Of a stretch of DNA of 6,152 nucleotides, positions 1 to 5,765 are shown piece by piece. The notes beneath the pieces were generated by a model that worked only from the letters and a program-made list of their open reading frames with translations, was not told where the DNA came from and did not search any database. The translations under genes and the position numbers were made by a program. Within the stretch, counting starts at the first letter, position 1, and every line of letters starts with the position of its first letter. This DNA is from JBBRLA01 sp038231615. Its GTDB lineage: Bacteria > Myxococcota_A > Polyangia > Palsa-1104 > JAEUJZ01. The DNA is taken from the NCBI GenBank assembly GCA_038231615.1, contig JBBRLA010000537.1, positions 1 to 6,152 of the forward strand. The letters run 5' to 3'.

Positions 1-906
1 CCTCGTCGTCCGAATCGCTGAAGTCGACCACTGCCCGCCCGCCCGAAAGGGTCACCTGCACCCGCACGGCCACGTCGTAGGTGCCGGCGCCGTCGTCGTC
101 CAGGCTGTCGGCAAACGCGTAGGTGCCTTCAGGCAGTTGCAAAAGTGCCGCCTGGGCCATGCGCGCGGCGTAGGCCTGTAACGCCTGTCCCTGCACCCGC
201 ACCGTGTCCGCTCCGTAACGTTGGGTCAGCGCCACCAGCCGCCGCTTGCCCAGGAGCAGCGCCGCCCGTTGTGCCCGCAGGTCGCCGAGACGTTCCTGCG
301 GGTCCCGGCTGCTGTGGGCGAAGTGGCGCTCGACCTCGTCGGTCAGCAGCATCGGAGGGAGGCGCAGCCCCTCATCGTCGATGGTCAAGACTTTCGGCGG
401 TGGTGCGTCGGAGAACGCCTGGTAGCGCGGGCCGACCGCAGGGGCCATGGGCACGGCCTCGGGGATCTCGTCGCCGGTCCCGTGGATCGCCACCCCCGCC
501 GAACCCGGGAGCATCCCGCCGACGTCGGCATGGTGGGCGCGCACCGCCACGTAACCCAGCACGCCGCCCCCCCCCCTTGGCCTAGCGAGTCGACGTAGAC
601 CGCGGCGACCAGGGTGACATCGGGCAGGTGGGTGCCTCCGGCGTAGGGGTCGTTGACGATGGCCACGTCATCGGGTCCCAGGGCAAGCACGGCCTGCACT
701 GCCCGCACCGCCATCGCGGTGGAACCCAGGTGCACCGGGATGTGGGCCGCCTGGGCGACCAGGAAGCCCTGCGCATCGCAGAAGGCGCACGAGTAGTCGC
801 GGCGCTCCTTGATGTTCGGCGAGAGCGAACTGCGCCGCAGCGTGCCCCCCATTTCCTCGGTGACCTGGGTCAGCCGGTGCTCCCAGATGGACAGGCCGAT
901 GGCCAT
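1..906 (-). CDS. Hydantoinase B/5-oxoprolinase family protein, N-terminal part, frame broken at a G10 run
   Basis: HyuB-type subunit (Hydantoinase_B family). Relatives work with a HyuA-type ATPase subunit in ATP-dependent ring opening of 5-oxoproline or N-methylhydantoins, or in related carboxylases; the substrate here is unknown. Before the break I see SPNIKER (residues 29-35), HIPVHLGS (55-62) and NDPYAGGTHLPD (85-96). After the break, in the -1 frame from base 562, I see LGYVAVRAHHADVGGM, EGLRLPP, GDLRAQ, a GKRRL..L.QRYG stretch and DDDGAGTYD. This second frame has no stop down to base 1. Adding one G (or removing two) at 567-576 rejoins the frames; as written, the first frame stops at 385-387. 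I chose ATG at 906 because family proteins begin at this point and AAAGGTGG lies four bases upstream. An in-frame GTG at 1023 would add 39 residues without family similarity. The C-terminal part is outside the window. No hyuA lies upstream. An insertion of ~33 residues follows the PGS motif (386-499). Confidence 0.88.
567..576. repeat. Homopolymer C10 (G10 on the coding strand) at the hyuB frame break
   Basis: Ten consecutive C on the plus strand read as ten G within the HyuB-like gene, encoding glycines just after ...SLGQ and before VLGYVAV. Both flanks are intact coding sequence in frames that differ by one base. The run is therefore the site of an indel: a sequencing or assembly error, a true mutation, a phase-variable tract, or a slippage site. 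The sequence alone cannot decide. Confidence 0.9.
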
Positions 907-910
907 CGCG

Positions 911-918
911 CCACCTTT
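911..918 (-). promoter_or_regulatory. Ribosome binding site deciding the hyuB-like start at 906
   Basis: AAAGGTGG on the minus strand ends four bases before the ATG at 904-906. It closely resembles the AAAGGTGA in front of the lipoprotein gene at 1823, which supports this start over the upstream in-frame GTG (1023) and ATGs (990 and 981). Confidence 0.6.
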
Positions 919-999
919 CGCCTGCTCAGCCACCCTAGCGGTGTGCCCGCTTACCGGGCCCTTCGCCGTGGGATCGTCCATGCCGCTCATGTCCTTGGC

Positions 1000-1008
1000 T
1001 ATATAGCA
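1000..1008 (-). promoter_or_regulatory. Possible extended -10 promoter element for the hyuB-like gene
   Basis: The minus strand reads TGC-TATATA, resembling an extended -10 (TGnTATAAT). It is an AT-rich island in GC-rich DNA and would give a leader of roughly 85-90 bases before the ATG at 906. No convincing -35 is present. The stretch where one would lie overlaps the hairpin at 1017-1051. Position and composition support it; the match itself is modest. Confidence 0.3.
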
Positions 1009-1016
1009 CAGCCGCG

Positions 1017-1051
1017 GGCCCACGGAAGCAGTACGGATGCTTGTGTGGGCC
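1017..1051 (-). terminator. Long GC-rich hairpin after the lipoprotein operon, terminator-like without a U tract
   Basis: Bases 1017-1023 (ggcccac) pair perfectly with 1045-1051 (gtgggcc). After a 2x2 internal loop, 1026-1030 (aagca) pairs with 1038-1042 (tgctt), leaving a 7-base loop. That gives twelve Watson-Crick pairs in 35 bases. On the minus strand it starts 13 bases after the stop of the lipoprotein gene (1065), the usual place for a terminator. No run of T follows on the minus strand, so it would be a non-canonical terminator or a 3'-end stabilising hairpin. The structure is clear; the function is inferred. Confidence 0.5.
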
Positions 1052-1064
1052 TACGGGTCGGTCC

Positions 1065-1823
1065 TCATCGGGCGGGAGGGGACTTTTGCGGCGGGGTGAG
1101 GACCTGTATCGGCTCGACCTCCCAGCCGCCGAGAGAACCCACGTCTAGATCGAGAAAGGTGGTGTCGGCGGCCCTGAACGCCTGCGCCTTGGGATAGAAA
1201 TCCTGCGGCGGCAGCCCGTCGGGGCCGACCGGCGCGCGTACGTCCTCGCCGTTGCGGGAAAGGACCAGGGTGACGCCTTTTGGACACGGCAGCGGGGTCT
1301 CGATCTGGTGGGCGATGTCGGGGAGCACCTTGGCGTAGGTTTCGCGGCCCGAAAGGATCGGCGGCTTCACCGTGGCCATGCGAAGGGCCGCATAAAGCAG
1401 GTCCACTCCGAGGGGGATCATCGCGTAGAGTGCCTGGCAGGAGATCTTGGGTGGGTTTTGCAGGTCTCCGGTGCATATCTGATGCACCCCCAGGCCCACG
1501 ACCAGCACGCCCAGGGCATCCGCCGCAAGGGGGGCAATATACACCCCGCGCTTGAAGCCGTTCTGGTAGCGGAAGTGCCGCACCGTGGTCAGTTTTCGCG
1601 AGACCGGGCGGGTGCGCTCGAAGCAGCGCACGACAGGATAGGGGTCCGCCACGGCGGCCAGCACCTGGTTTCGCTCGGCCTGACCGGTGGGCTGATCGTT
1701 GACCTGGGTGGTCTCATGCCCGCGGCGGCGGACGATGAGGTAGCTGCCGTCCACGATGAGGGCGCAGCCCGAGAGGGGCAAGAGACCAAGAAGCGTGAAG
1801 ACGATGGGCAGGTCTTTGCGCAT
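1065..1823 (-). CDS. Predicted lipoprotein of unknown function (252 aa)
   Basis: I do not recognise a family. The N-terminus is a lipoprotein signal: a charged start (MRKD), a hydrophobic stretch at residues 5-16 and lipobox L17-S18-G19-C20, so it is probably exported and lipidated on C20. Asp is not at +2 (A21), which favours outer-membrane sorting if Lol rules apply. Residues 93-113 and 127-147 are hydrophobic, rich in Gly/Ala/Leu, and could be two membrane segments or buried helices. Cysteines 67, 117 and 129 could form a disulfide. The C-terminal ~100 residues are polar and end in a Pro/Lys tail. Its start is nine bases after the stop of the repeat lipoprotein, with the ribosome binding site inside that gene, so the two are almost certainly one transcript and may be translationally coupled. 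A shared envelope role is inferred. Confidence 0.82.
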   Translation of the reverse strand: MRKDLPIVFTLLGLLPLSGCALIVDGSYLIVRRRGHETTQVNDQPTGQAERNQVLAAVADPYPVVRCFERTRPVSRKLTTVRHFRYQNGFKRGVYIAPLAADALGVLVVGLGVHQICTGDLQNPPKISCQALYAMIPLGVDLLYAALRMATVKPPILSGRETYAKVLPDIAHQIETPLPCPKGVTLVLSRNGEDVRAPVGPDGLPPQDFYPKAQAFRAADTTFLDLDVGSLGGWEVEPIQVLTPPQKSPPAR

Positions 1824-1832
1824 GGGGTCATG

Positions 1833-1840
1833 TCACCTTT
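1833..1840 (-). promoter_or_regulatory. Ribosome binding site overlapping the upstream stop codon
   Basis: AAAGGTGA on the minus strand contains the TGA stop (1833-1835) of the repeat lipoprotein and lies nine bases before the ATG at 1823. It fixes the start of the downstream lipoprotein and points to termination-reinitiation coupling. Confidence 0.65.
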
Positions 1841-3272
1841 CGCGGATCGGGACAAAGATGCGCAGCGCCCAATGACCGAAGCTGCGTGCGCGGAGGGGCC
1901 CGGCGTCGGGCACCCAGATGTACCCCTCACCGGGAGCCGACTCCCAATGGCCGGGGACCCACAGATAGTCCGCCCGGGTCACATCCCAGCGATGGTAGCC
2001 CGAGAGCCACACCGCGCCTAAAGCCGGGGGCGGCGGCGGGGTCTCTGCACGGGCCGCCGGGGGCGGGCGATCGGTGCCTTCGTAGGCGCCGGGCAGCCAC
2101 TGCCACTTGCCATCGCGGAGGATCCAGTCTCCCGGCAGGAAGCGGGCGCCCGGATAGGGCGGCGGCGGCGGAGTTTCAGTGCGGCGCGGCGGCCTGGGGG
2201 CCGACGGCGGCGGGCCAAAGTGGCCCGCCAGCCAGAGGTAGCGGGCATCGGTGATGATCCACCGGCCCTGGATCCACGGCTGGCCCGTGACGGGAGGCGC
2301 ACCGAGGGTCTCCTTTAGCGGCGCGGGGGCTTCGTAGTGGCCGCCTTCCCACTCCCAGTGGCCGTCCTCGCCAATCCAGCGCCAGCTCCCGTTGTGCCAC
2401 ATTGCGCCCGCGATTCTCGGCGGGCCCGGGTGTTCCACATGGGTTGGCGGGCCGCCTGCGGGGGCCAGCCAGTAGCCGGGCAGCCACTCCCAGTGACCGT
2501 TTCCCTCGACCCACGCCCAGTGACCGGGGTGGAAGGTGGCGCCCGGCACCCCGGGCTTGCCGGGTCGCTCGATTTTTGGCTTTGGCTTCGGCTTCGGCTC
2601 CATCGCGCCCCTGGGCGCTTGCACCCGCCCCGCGACCCATTCCTGAGGGGAGTCGACGGGGCGCGGCTTCTCCGAAGCGGGGGGTTCGGGCCGCTGCTGC
2701 GGTGGCGGGGCGCCCACGTCCCATGTGACCACATGGAGCACACCTCCCTCGACGTCCTGGGGTACCCGGGCATAGACCGTCAGGCGGTCCTTTTCCTCGA
2801 ACCCCAAATAATGGGACCTCTGATAGAGGGCGGCGGCCCCGCCGCAGCGGGTGGCGCGCAATGCCAGGTAGCGGAGCTGTCCGGGCCACGCCTCGGTGGC
2901 CGTCGCCTCGTAGTGACCGTAGGCGGGCAGGGCCTGTTGCGGGGCTGGTGCTGGCGGCGGGACCGGGACCGCCTCCCCCTGTGCGCGCCGCTCCAGCAGC
3001 GCCTGCCATTCAGGGTCGTTTGCTCCGAGCGCCTCGTGTTCGCCGTCGGGAAACTCGACTTCGAAGCGCGGATCGCAGCGACCGTAGTAGCTGACCTCGA
3101 TGCGCAAGTCGTGCTCGCCGTGCGCGGCCCGCCGCGGCAGGCGCACCCCGATTGGGCCGGTGGCCCGCCCATCGGGGACCCGGATGACCTGCTCGTCAAG
3201 CTTCACCTCATGGATGCAGGCCGGCACGCCCGCTGCAGCGCACAGACAGAGAAGGCCCTTGAAGGTCCGCAT
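1833..3272 (-). CDS. WXXGXW-repeat lipoprotein (479 aa)
   Basis: Predicted secreted lipoprotein resembling proteins with the YXWGXW/WXXGXW repeat; these are common in some Gram-negative envelopes and have no established activity. With ATG at 3272 it begins MRTFKG, then a hydrophobic stretch and lipobox V16-P17-A18-C19. A TTG at 3293 would add seven residues but weakens the signal peptide, so I prefer 3272; neither start has a good ribosome binding site. Residues ~20-185 form a non-repetitive domain with two cysteines (66 and 143) and a proline-rich break near 102-114. A Pro/Lys linker (KPKPKPK, ~227-233) follows. Five tandem Trp-rich units of ~40-45 residues occupy ~243-458, with cores such as GHWEWLPGYW, GHWEWEGGHY and YLWVPGHW, separated by Pro-rich spacers (ETPPPPP twice). 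First gene of the two-gene lipoprotein operon and divergent from the TPR gene. A cell-surface binding or structural role is inference. Confidence 0.88.
   Translation of the reverse strand: MRTFKGLLCLCAAAGVPACIHEVKLDEQVIRVPDGRATGPIGVRLPRRAAHGEHDLRIEVSYYGRCDPRFEVEFPDGEHEALGANDPEWQALLERRAQGEAVPVPPPAPAPQQALPAYGHYEATATEAWPGQLRYLALRATRCGGAAALYQRSHYLGFEEKDRLTVYARVPQDVEGGVLHVVTWDVGAPPPQQRPEPPASEKPRPVDSPQEWVAGRVQAPRGAMEPKPKPKPKIERPGKPGVPGATFHPGHWAWVEGNGHWEWLPGYWLAPAGGPPTHVEHPGPPRIAGAMWHNGSWRWIGEDGHWEWEGGHYEAPAPLKETLGAPPVTGQPWIQGRWIITDARYLWLAGHFGPPPSAPRPPRRTETPPPPPYPGARFLPGDWILRDGKWQWLPGAYEGTDRPPPAARAETPPPPPALGAVWLSGYHRWDVTRADYLWVPGHWESAPGEGYIWVPDAGPLRARSFGHWALRIFVPIRER
1899..2546 (-). repeat. Five diverged tandem Trp/Gly/Pro-rich protein repeats
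   Basis: In protein order (high to low coordinate) the units begin near PGATFHPGHW, AGAMWHNGSW, TGQPWIQGRW, PGARFLPGDW and LGAVWLSGYH. Each continues to a second Trp/aromatic core (HWEWLPGYW, HWEWEGGHY, YLWLAGHF, KWQWLPGAY, YLWVPGHW) and a Pro-rich linker. The similarity is at protein level; the DNA units have diverged, so this is an old duplication kept by selection rather than a recent tandem array. Confidence 0.8.
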
Positions 3273-3340
3273 GATGAGTAGTCTACCAAGCAAGCGCCAC
3301 GCCAGACTGATCTATGTCTTTCTCTGCCTTCAGCGCAAGA

Positions 3341-3360
3341 CTGTATACGGCCAGATACAG
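3341..3360. promoter_or_regulatory. Dyad ctgtat-N8-atacag, possible operator in the divergent intergenic region
   Basis: Perfect 6-bp inverted arms (3341-3346 and 3355-3360) are separated by 8 bases, which suits a dimeric DNA-binding protein with half-sites about 14 bp apart. It sits in the 170-base region between the repeat lipoprotein (starting at 3272 on minus) and the TPR gene (starting at 3443 on plus), and is one of the few AT-containing motifs there. Each arm contains a TATAC- or TATCT-like hexamer that could also serve as a -10. I found no convincing -35 for either direction. A role in controlling both operons is inference. Confidence 0.35.
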
Positions 3361-3442
3361 CCGCGCCGTGACATTCCGTCCACCCCCCTCTGGCGCCAGG
3401 ACGCGGTGCCTGCCAAACTCCTGTGGTAGCGTTGGATCACGG

Positions 3443-4771
3443 ATGTCACCCTCTTCGCGCCTTGTGCACGGTACCCTGCTGGCCCTTGTGGTGTGCGTCG
3501 CCTCGGCGCGGACCCGGGCCGACAAGCCCGACGAACCCAATGAAGAAGAGACCGCCCCCCCTGCCCCGACGCCTGCCGCCCCCGCCGCCCGGCCTCCCGG
3601 CACGCCAAAAACAGCGGTGCTCACCGGCAGGATGGACGATGACGATTCCGGCGGAGATGGCCAGGCCCGCTTCGAGGCGGCGCTGGCCTGGGTCCGCGGC
3701 GGACGCGAGCGGGAGGCCGCCGAGGCCCTGCTCGCCCTGACTCGCGAGATGCCGAACGACGACATCGCCCCCGAGGCCCTCTTCGAGGCGGCCCAGCTTT
3801 ACGAGGAGCGCCTCTTTGACCCCGGCACCGCAGAGCGGCTTTATGGCGAATTGCGCAACCACTACCCGCAAAGCCGCCTGTTCCGGCGGGCGCAGGGCCG
3901 CCACGACGAGCTGGCCCTGGGCATGCGCAGCGGCGCCCCGGCCCTGGCCGAGTTCAATGACATCGTCGCCACCTACCGCACCACCGGCATCCGCCACACC
4001 ATTGAGCGGCTGCAGAAGCTCCTTTCCGACCACCCGGACTTTGCCCTGGGCGATCGAGCCCTGTACCTGCTGGGCACTGCACAGCGCGAGGCGCAGAAGG
4101 ACGACGAGGACCGCGTTGCGTTCCGCGCTGGCTGGACGTCGATGATGGCCGACGACGCCGAGGCGCAGAAGACCCTGCGCCTCCTGCTCTCGTCCCACCC
4201 CCAGAGCCAGTGGGCGCCCCGGGCGGCCCAGGTCCTCGGCGAGATCCACTTGGCCCATGGGGACTACGCCGCCGCCCGCACCCGCTTCGCCTCGCTGCGC
4301 GGCTACGGCGGTCCCCTGTGGACTGGCGCCGCGGACGAAGGCATCGCCCAGTGCGACCGGACCCAGCGACGGGCCCGGCTGGCCCTTGTGGGCATCGCCT
4401 TCCTGCTGCTTTTTGGCGGGTGGCTCGGCGTTCGCGGGCGCCGGCACCTGTGGCCGCCGTCCTTCGAGGTCTACTACTATGTTCCGGTGGCCGCCTTCCT
4501 GGTCTTTTTGGCCTATCTGAGCGGCGGTGGGCCGGTGGGCAGGACGGTGCTCTATCTGGGTCTTTCCGGGGCCCTTCTGATCTGGCTCTCCGCCGCCGCC
4601 TCCATCGCCGCCGCGCCAGGGAAAAGGACGCGCGCGCGCACCCTGCTCGCGATCTTCGCCGTACTGTGGCGGGCGCTGGCCGCCGCCGTGCTGCTCTACC
4701 TGGTGGTCTACTACGGCGGACTCAGTGAGATGGTCCTGGAGACGCTGCGCAACGGCCCTGAAAGCGGCTGA
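3443..4771 (+). CDS. Exported TPR-like protein with four C-terminal transmembrane segments (442 aa)
   Basis: No named family recognised. Starting at ATG 3443 the protein opens with a signal-peptide-like stretch (MSPSSR, then hydrophobic residues ~8-20, possible cleavage near ASA or TRA at ~20-27) and a Pro/Ala/Glu-rich linker to ~55. Residues ~75-305 are alpha-helical with TPR-like spacing: FEAALAWVRGG...AAEALLALTREMP, EALFEAAQLYEERLFDPGTAERLYGELRNHYP, and later AAQVLGEIHLAHGDYAAARTRFASL; the middle TPR units are degenerate. Four hydrophobic segments follow at about 312-331, 341-360, 367-391 and 400-424. The loop after TM1 (RGRRH) and that between TM3 and TM4 (GKRTRAR) are basic, consistent with cytoplasmic loops and a periplasmic TPR domain. 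However, QRRAR just before TM1 is also basic, so topology is not certain. The in-frame opening back to 3314 lacks signal-peptide features. gshB follows 37 bases later. A scaffold role in envelope complex assembly is inferred from TPR domains generally. Confidence 0.82.
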   Translation: MSPSSRLVHGTLLALVVCVASARTRADKPDEPNEEETAPPAPTPAAPAARPPGTPKTAVLTGRMDDDDSGGDGQARFEAALAWVRGGREREAAEALLALTREMPNDDIAPEALFEAAQLYEERLFDPGTAERLYGELRNHYPQSRLFRRAQGRHDELALGMRSGAPALAEFNDIVATYRTTGIRHTIERLQKLLSDHPDFALGDRALYLLGTAQREAQKDDEDRVAFRAGWTSMMADDAEAQKTLRLLLSSHPQSQWAPRAAQVLGEIHLAHGDYAAARTRFASLRGYGGPLWTGAADEGIAQCDRTQRRARLALVGIAFLLLFGGWLGVRGRRHLWPPSFEVYYYVPVAAFLVFLAYLSGGGPVGRTVLYLGLSGALLIWLSAAASIAAAPGKRTRARTLLAIFAVLWRALAAAVLLYLVVYYGGLSEMVLETLRNGPESG

Positions 4772-4791
4772 ACAGGAAACTCCCCCCCTTT

Positions 4792-4796
4792 GAGGT
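4792..4796 (+). promoter_or_regulatory. Probable gshB ribosome binding site with long spacing
   Basis: GAGGT is the only Shine-Dalgarno-like motif in the 37-base gap before gshB. It lies 12 bases from the ATG at 4809, longer than the usual 5-9. No promoter-like or terminator-like element is visible in the gap, which supports co-transcription with the TPR gene. Confidence 0.45.
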
Positions 4797-4808
4797 AGCA
4801 TCCGCCAC

Positions 4809-5765
4809 ATGCGCATTCTTTCCATCATCGACCCCCCGCACCTGCTGAACCCCACCGCTGACACCACCGTGGCCATCTTGGACGAGGCCTTGCGCCGCGG
4901 CCACCAGCTCTTCATCTGCCCGGTACAGGACCTGTGGCTGCACGGGGACGAGCCCGGGGCCGATGTGCTGCCGGTCGACGCGGTCAGCCGTACCGAGCGC
5001 CCCGCCCTGGGCATCCCGCCGATCCCGTCGCGGTCGCATTCCCTCAGTCATTTTCACGCCGTGCTAATGCGCAAGGACCCGCCCTATGACAACACCTATC
5101 ACCTGGCCACCCTGCTCCTGGAGCGGGCCCGGGGGCGCACCCTCCTGGTCAATGATCCGCGCGGCCTGCGCGAGGCCAACGAGAAGCTCTACATCTTCAA
5201 CTTCCCCGAGCTGATCACCCCCACCATCGTCACCAACCGCGCCGCTCGCCTGCGCGCTTTCCTCGATGAACAGGGCGGGCAGATGATCGTCAAGCCGCTC
5301 GATGGGCACGGCGGCAGCGGCATCTTTCACGTGCAGAAGGGCGACCGCAACCTGAACGCCATCATCGAGATCTCCACCAACGAGGGACAAAAGTGGGTGA
5401 TGGCCCAGCGCTACCTGCCCGAGGCCCGGGAGGGGGACAAGCGCATCCTCCTGCTGGATGGCGAGCCCATCGCCGCCCTCTTGCGGGTGCCCCAGAGCGA
5501 TGACAGCCGCGGCAACCTGCACGTGGGCGGGACGGCACAGCAGGCGACCCTTACCGATCGGGATCGCGTGATCTGCTCGCGCATCGCGCCGAGGCTGCGC
5601 CGGGACGGCCTGCATTTTGTCGGCATCGACGTGATCGGCGGTTTCCTCACCGAGGTCAACGTGACCTCGCCCACCGGCGTGCAGGAGATCGACCGACTGG
5701 AGGGCACGCGGGTCGAGGCCACCATCGTTTCCTGGCTAGAGCAAGTGGCCCCGCGTTCGGTCTAA
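4809..5765 (+). CDS. gshB: Glutathione synthetase (318 aa)
   Basis: Cytoplasmic ATP-grasp ligase joining gamma-glutamylcysteine and glycine with ATP to make glutathione. The length matches the prokaryotic GshB family (about 315-320 aa) and the order of motifs is complete: an N-terminal Rossmann-like start (MRILSIIDPP), MRKDPP (87-92), NDPRGLREANEK (115-126), the ATP-grasp glycine loop KPLDGHGGSGIF (162-173), MAQRYLP (198-204), GDKR (209-212), RGNLHVGG (234-241) and the metal/ATP-binding strand TEVNVTSPTG (281-290). I recognise these from E. coli GshB, which has near-identical blocks. No truncation or frameshift is seen. It is the second gene of a plus-strand pair behind the TPR membrane protein. 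gshA, needed for the preceding step, is not in the window. There is no clear intrinsic terminator directly after the stop. Confidence 0.97.
   Translation: MRILSIIDPPHLLNPTADTTVAILDEALRRGHQLFICPVQDLWLHGDEPGADVLPVDAVSRTERPALGIPPIPSRSHSLSHFHAVLMRKDPPYDNTYHLATLLLERARGRTLLVNDPRGLREANEKLYIFNFPELITPTIVTNRAARLRAFLDEQGGQMIVKPLDGHGGSGIFHVQKGDRNLNAIIEISTNEGQKWVMAQRYLPEAREGDKRILLLDGEPIAALLRVPQSDDSRGNLHVGGTAQQATLTDRDRVICSRIAPRLRRDGLHFVGIDVIGGFLTEVNVTSPTGVQEIDRLEGTRVEATIVSWLEQVAPRSV

Noticed and set aside
907..1023. Upstream in-frame start (GTG at 1023) for the hyuB-like gene
   Set aside because: The extra 39 residues have no family counterpart, the GTG lies inside the hairpin, and a good ribosome binding site precedes ATG 906.
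628..1197. 189-codon plus-strand frame opposite the start of the hyuB-like gene
   Set aside because: The minus strand has clear HyuB motifs here; this frame is a mirror of them.
1308..2021. 237-codon plus-strand frame spanning both lipoprotein genes
   Set aside because: It crosses the junction of two coupled minus-strand genes and has no domain I recognise.
2577..2600. Short hexamer repeat (ggcttt/ggcttc) in the repeat lipoprotein gene
   Set aside because: It encodes the KPKPKPK linker, contains only about four imperfect units, and is explained by protein composition.
2337..3281. 314-codon plus-strand frame opposite the repeat lipoprotein
   Set aside because: Antisense shadow with low-complexity Arg/Pro/Gly content; the minus strand has a signal peptide and structured repeats.
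3314..3442. Upstream in-frame start (ATG at 3314) for the TPR membrane protein
   Set aside because: It would bury the signal-peptide-like segment at residue ~50 and place the intergenic dyad inside the coding region.
3446..5014. 522-codon minus-strand open frame opposite the TPR gene and gshB
   Set aside because: It lies antisense to two well-supported genes; its Gly/Arg/Ala-rich product is typical of shadow frames in GC-rich DNA.
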